A stretch of 64,000 nucleotides of DNA from Fasciolopsis buskii. Lineage: Eukaryota > Platyhelminthes > Trematoda > Plagiorchiida > Fasciolidae. The position numbers and the translations under genes were made by a program. The notes under the pieces are model-generated. The model had not been told where the DNA came from, made no database searches, and saw only the letters and a program-made list of their open reading frames with translations. Within the stretch, counting starts at the first letter, position 1; every line of letters starts with the position of its first letter. Location: contig LUCM01001982.1 in the NCBI GenBank assembly GCA_008360955.1, forward strand, positions 363,814 to 427,813, given 5' to 3'. Below are positions 59,761-64,000 of this stretch, one piece after another.

Positions 59761-62700
59761 ACGGACTCAGGGTGGAATTCTGTTTCGATGGTATATACAC
59801 ATGATCCCTGGTACTGCATTTTCGCACATCGCAACGACGTTCTTTGGGACTACTGGTCTGCAATTACGTGTTTTTCAGCCTAAGCCACCACTGAAGATAG
59901 CCAATACTGCTGAAGTCATCCATTCACGTGGTAAATACTGGTTTCATTAAAGTCCCATGACAGCCGTTAAGCTATTTCCTCTACCTGAGGAATGTAAAGA
60001 ATTGCTGCCTAACCGAAACCAAAAGTAGCCTTGCCACCGGCCGAACAATCCTCGAGCTTATCCTTTCCTTGCCGGCAGCCTCAAACTTATTTATCGTGCT
60101 TGGCCATGTCACCAACTGTTACTTTATTACAAAAAATTCTGAAATTTCGGCGACTTCAGCATTTTCAACGGTTTTCAGGTTGACATGGATTTCATCCAGC
60201 CAGCATTACTTAACCTTTATTGTTTCCAATAAGATATCTACCTTTCAGGGTTTGGCCAGTTCTAAGTTTTCGTTCGGCCGTTTTGGTGCACTGACACCGT
60301 TTCCAATTTTTAATTTGACTAAGTACACGCGTATTACGCTTTGGGGCTTGTTTTGTCATTTTTCGATTGGCACATCAAAGCAGCTCATTTTATCTGAACT
60401 CCATTGGAACGGGAAAGAAGTGACCGAGGTTTCACTTGGCCATCATCAACGCACGATAAATTATTGCCTCCCTTTTCTGAAAGCTAAACCTTCTTTGGAG
60501 GTGTCCTGTCATAAAATTTTGAAGGTAATATTCGGGATCGGGGCTTATTAACCCAGTGGTTCTCGAGCCTGAACTATCTGATTTCCCGTGGAGCTGGTCA
60601 CTTTGGGCTGGTGTTCTTTTTGCATAATGGTGACCATTTGCCCAGCGTTTGACATGCTCCCCCAAAAGCCACAACTGGCTCTCAGCAGGTTAGCCGGTTC
60701 CAAACACGCACATCCGGAATCACGTTTGTTTTATTCTGGTCTTCGCAACTGGCAAATATTGGTCGCGCCCGTAGGTTGCTCCTTCTGTAAACGGGTGGGT
60801 CCGTTCCTTTATGTCCTTTGCTTATGAAGAATTTTGTAGCTCATGCCACCGCGTTTGCAGTTTTTCTCCTATATAGTAATGCGTTAAACGTAGGTTCAAT
60901 TCAGCCAAAAATTCATTTTTGTCGCTGTAACACATTATGAATATGGGGATAAGGAAGAAGCACGAGAATGGGCCGGTAATGGAACTGCTTGTAGCCGTAG
61001 TAACTTGTGAGATCCGAAATGCTTTATGTGTGAACCATCCGTTTATGCAAATGGATCATGTTTGAAACCGATCGGTTCTGTGCTCTCAAATCCCAAACGG
61101 TGAATTCAGGATAATGTGTTTGATACTCAGTTTTCAACGCTCGACATGTGACGTGTCTTTCTTGTGAAATGAGTAGTGTAATGCCGAAATTCCTCAGAGG
61201 AGAACCGGACCGTGTTAGCACACGAACTGTGATTTACAATTCGTGTTGATTATGAAATCGCGACTCCCCAGAATGTGTCTAAAATGTCAAATTTCCAGTA
61301 TGTCACCACCGAGTGTACTATACCTGAGCTTGGTGGTTGCAGTTTCTTTGAAAAAAGCCCGATTTGTCAAGCGTTATCTTTGTTGCGTTGCAACACCTGC
61401 AGGCGTACTTGAGACGCCAGCCACCAGTGCTAACGAGGCCAATGGGCCAAGATGTGGAATAAAAGCTGTAAGCCTGATAGCCTGTTTCAGCTTCGGCAAT
61501 CCACCTCATCTCTCGGCTTTACCACCAATCTCGCCTTTTAGTCCCTGCATCAACTGATCGCGATCCTTACGAACCGTCGATAAGAATTCAATGACCTAGC
61601 ATAATGTCTGATTTGTTTGAACACCACAGACTAGGGGTAATCCGAAACGGCTCTCACCTTCTCCGGAAGAGGCATAATTCCTTTGAACAAAGTGTCGTAC
61701 CATAAACGGGTGGGATCTTTACGGAAAACACATTTGCGCAATTTACTGACCTCGTGCTGAGGTAATCGATGACAAAGGTGATTGCGCTAGCTAAATATTA
61801 GGGATGACAAAAGCTAGCGACAAGGATGTCACCCAAACCTGCCGGTTCAAGTCCAACCCCAAAAGAACATATTGACAAGACTCTGATAGATTTTTGCTGC
61901 TCTGCTGGGTCCCATTGTCCTCACCCCAAACCCCAACAGATCGAAGAAGTGATCACGACCGTTTCCCTAGTATCATCTTTGGCAACCCGTATCCAGTTGC
62001 ATGTGCGGACCAGACCGATGAAACTGGAAAGTTTTCTTTCTGCTACACTTGTTATTATGTGCTGATGGAATATCAGTCCGGAGTAGTCACTAGGCTTTAA
62101 CGTATATGGAATTGATTCTCGGGTTCAAATGAGATTAGATTGAGCATCAAAACGCCTATCCCCAAACTTTTCTTATCCCTAGCGGTCATAGTTTCATGCC
62201 AGCTATTTGCTGTGAGGACACTATTTATGAGACGCCAGGGGTCAACTCCGTGAATTTACTTTCCGTACTTTCCACTAGGCCCCGGTCCCCAATCGCACCG
62301 GTGTCCATATCGTGGCTGCCATACTCAAGCAGGATTCATAAAGCGTGGGAAGCCCCTATGGAAATGGTAGAGGAACGGTATCTCAACAAATTAGTGCGCA
62401 GTATGCGAATGGCTAGTCCCTTGATGATTATATGAAAGGGAAACTGACTTGGTAAGCCAGAAGTGTAAAATCTTGCACCACTCAACACTGCACTCCAGCA
62501 TCTGTAGTTGATCTAAACAATTAGTCTGGAGCCTTTCCGAATGATATGTTAAGGCATTTTTAGTCGCTGACGGGCGGGCTGTAACTGATTTATTTGAACC
62601 TTGTCTAAGGTTGTTGCAAAGTGTATGAAAATGGCGTGCGGAACCAACCCACCGTCCTAATCCTACTTCTAACTTTCTAGGACGCACTGAATGCTTGTGT

Positions 62701-64000
62701 TACATGATCTGACCTTGCGCGAGCCCTGCTGGGTAGATGAGACGACATGTTTTCGGCAGTTGAACCAAAACGACTCATGTCCAGATGAGTTCATCCACCT
62801 TGTTGGGAAAGCTGGTTGGGCTGAGAGGCATCTAGAAACCCTTCTTGAAAATAGCGCTGAGGATTGCTGTCTTTCATAAGGCATCAAACACGCTTTGGTA
62901 AAAGATTAGCTGGAAGAGCTCCGAATGGTGGTTGACCAATACGAACGGGGCCTAATTTAGGATTCGAGACCCATGTCGCCCGGGCCTTTCGAGCTAAACA
63001 CTTTATTATAGCTTATATCCCACCCAAAGCACCACCGTTAGTTGCTGCAATCGACGGAATTCACGAAGAGCAAATGTGCCATTCGAAGCCACCTTATGGT
63101 AATAACAATGTGCCCATGGGAACAAATATGCCGCACTGTCAGGAGATGAGAGAGCCATTTGGGGCCCTCTTGCGGCACACGACAGCAGTCAGGCGTGGAA
63201 CAAAACTGTCTATCCTAGGATAGCTATACTGGCGACCGGCAAGTTTAACATCATATCACTGATCTTTTTCATTCCCCTCCTTCCCTGAGCCAATCATTTC
63301 CTTCAAACACTTATCCGGGCCTTACCGGATTTCGCGGTTTGCTCCAATGCACCCAGATTTTACTCAAAGAAGCTTGACGACATAAGGGCCTACGGTGCGA
63401 TACAACCCCGGAAACTTCTCACTGCTCTGTTATTACTGATGGATCGCTATCTATAAGCGGTTCCTCAAACACCATATCAGCACATTAAATTTCTATCTTA
63501 TTCGGAATAAAGTTCCGCAAATAGGTCCAGTAGTGCCCTCAAAATCCGCCTCGAAACAGCCGGAAAATGGGTTATTTGCAACTCACTGGTGTTTCGGAAG
63601 CGATTTCAAAATGAACAGATAGGTGCACTCAAACTACATCCGCATGGTTCGTGCATTCGTCCCGCTAAATAGATCTTATTCTTTCGTGATCCGGAAACTT
63701 CCATCAAAGGTAATCCTTGCTTGAGTGCCATATCCACAGGCTATTGCGACTAACGAAACCAATAAAAATATTTTTTTTTCACTAGAGCGTTTGTAGCTCA
63801 TCGGTAGCAAATTACAATACCCGCAGAAGGATAAAAGTGTAGGACAGCCGGAAATGGAAGATTTATTGTCGTAAATTGCAAAATTGAAAATGCGCATCTG
63901 GACCTCTTTTCCAGAGTTATACGATTTGTTATCCAATCAGTGGATGTATTGGATTCGTTTTCCCATAAAACCTGCAAAGAATAGCGGAAAAAGGAATCCG
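59761..64000. other. No assignable gene
   Basis: The 5' part of the CR1-like element may reach to about 60.6 kb on the minus strand, but no motif is clear. A possible tRNA-like B-box (ggttcaagtccaa) lies at 61848. The plus frame 60069-60551 (160 codons) and others are shadow-like with no recognised domain. No gene is called. Confidence 0.4.

Noticed and set aside
60069..60551. 160-codon plus-strand frame
   Set aside because: No domain, no splice partners; likely the antisense shadow of decayed CR1-like DNA.
61243..61557. 104-codon plus-strand frame and its minus partner with a Cys pair
   Set aside because: The cysteines on the minus strand hinted at a gag zinc knuckle, but spacing does not fit and no neighbouring domain was found.

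Overview
The window looks like a stretch of an intron-rich flatworm genome, most probably a trematode (fluke). The reasons are AT-rich introns with canonical GT/AG borders, RTE-type and CR1/Jockey-type LINE remnants, Ty3/Gypsy elements of the kind found in flukes (CsRn1-like), many AT microsatellites and a scaffold gap of 836 N at 15248-16083. No bacterial-style gene layout, rRNA gene or CRISPR array was seen. The species call is inference; no search could be run.

The main content is one large minus-strand gene that fills about the left three quarters of the window. From its ATG at 46901-46903 leftwards I can chain twelve exons (46256-46903, 43799-43972, 40842-40938, 37439-37637, 36144-36245, 31108-31233, 18345-18728, 16142-16400, 12478-13029, 7018-7082, 1428-1712, 1253-1348). 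All have AG acceptors and GT donors and every exon-exon phase matches, giving about 995 codons before the chain is lost. The protein has a Pro/Ser-rich N-terminus, an F-BAR domain whose landmarks match the Fer/Fes kinases, a linker, and an SH2 domain beginning with a PWFHG motif. The tyrosine-kinase domain should follow and would lie mostly beyond the left edge; an open frame at 1-320 carries motifs that could be part of it. The gene is therefore called a Fes/Fer-family non-receptor tyrosine kinase.

The introns hold most of the repeats: a tRNA-Leu-like SINE fragment (4.77 kb), LINE reverse-transcriptase scraps (14.5 and 28.5 kb), a decayed Gypsy copy (19.65-22.65 kb), an RTE 3' end (25.7-26.4 kb), an RTE 5' half with an almost intact endonuclease (32.5-35.2 kb), a near-perfect foldback (38.5-39.0 kb) and a deleted Gypsy copy (42.7-43.5 kb). 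Nearly all oriented elements inside the gene are antisense to it. A clean 150-codon sense open frame of unknown nature sits at 24726-25210.

Right of the gene the DNA is mostly transposon graveyard: a long broken Gypsy element (47.6-51.0 kb) with an LTR-like fragment (51.45-51.62 kb), two RTE pieces (51.63-53.0 kb), a minus-strand H/Q-rich frame that may be an exon or pseudogene of a neighbouring gene (53.4-53.9 kb), an RTE 3' end in minus orientation (55.2-55.6 kb) and a split CR1-like element (57.4-59.75 kb, minus). I see nothing assignable from about 60.6 kb to the end.
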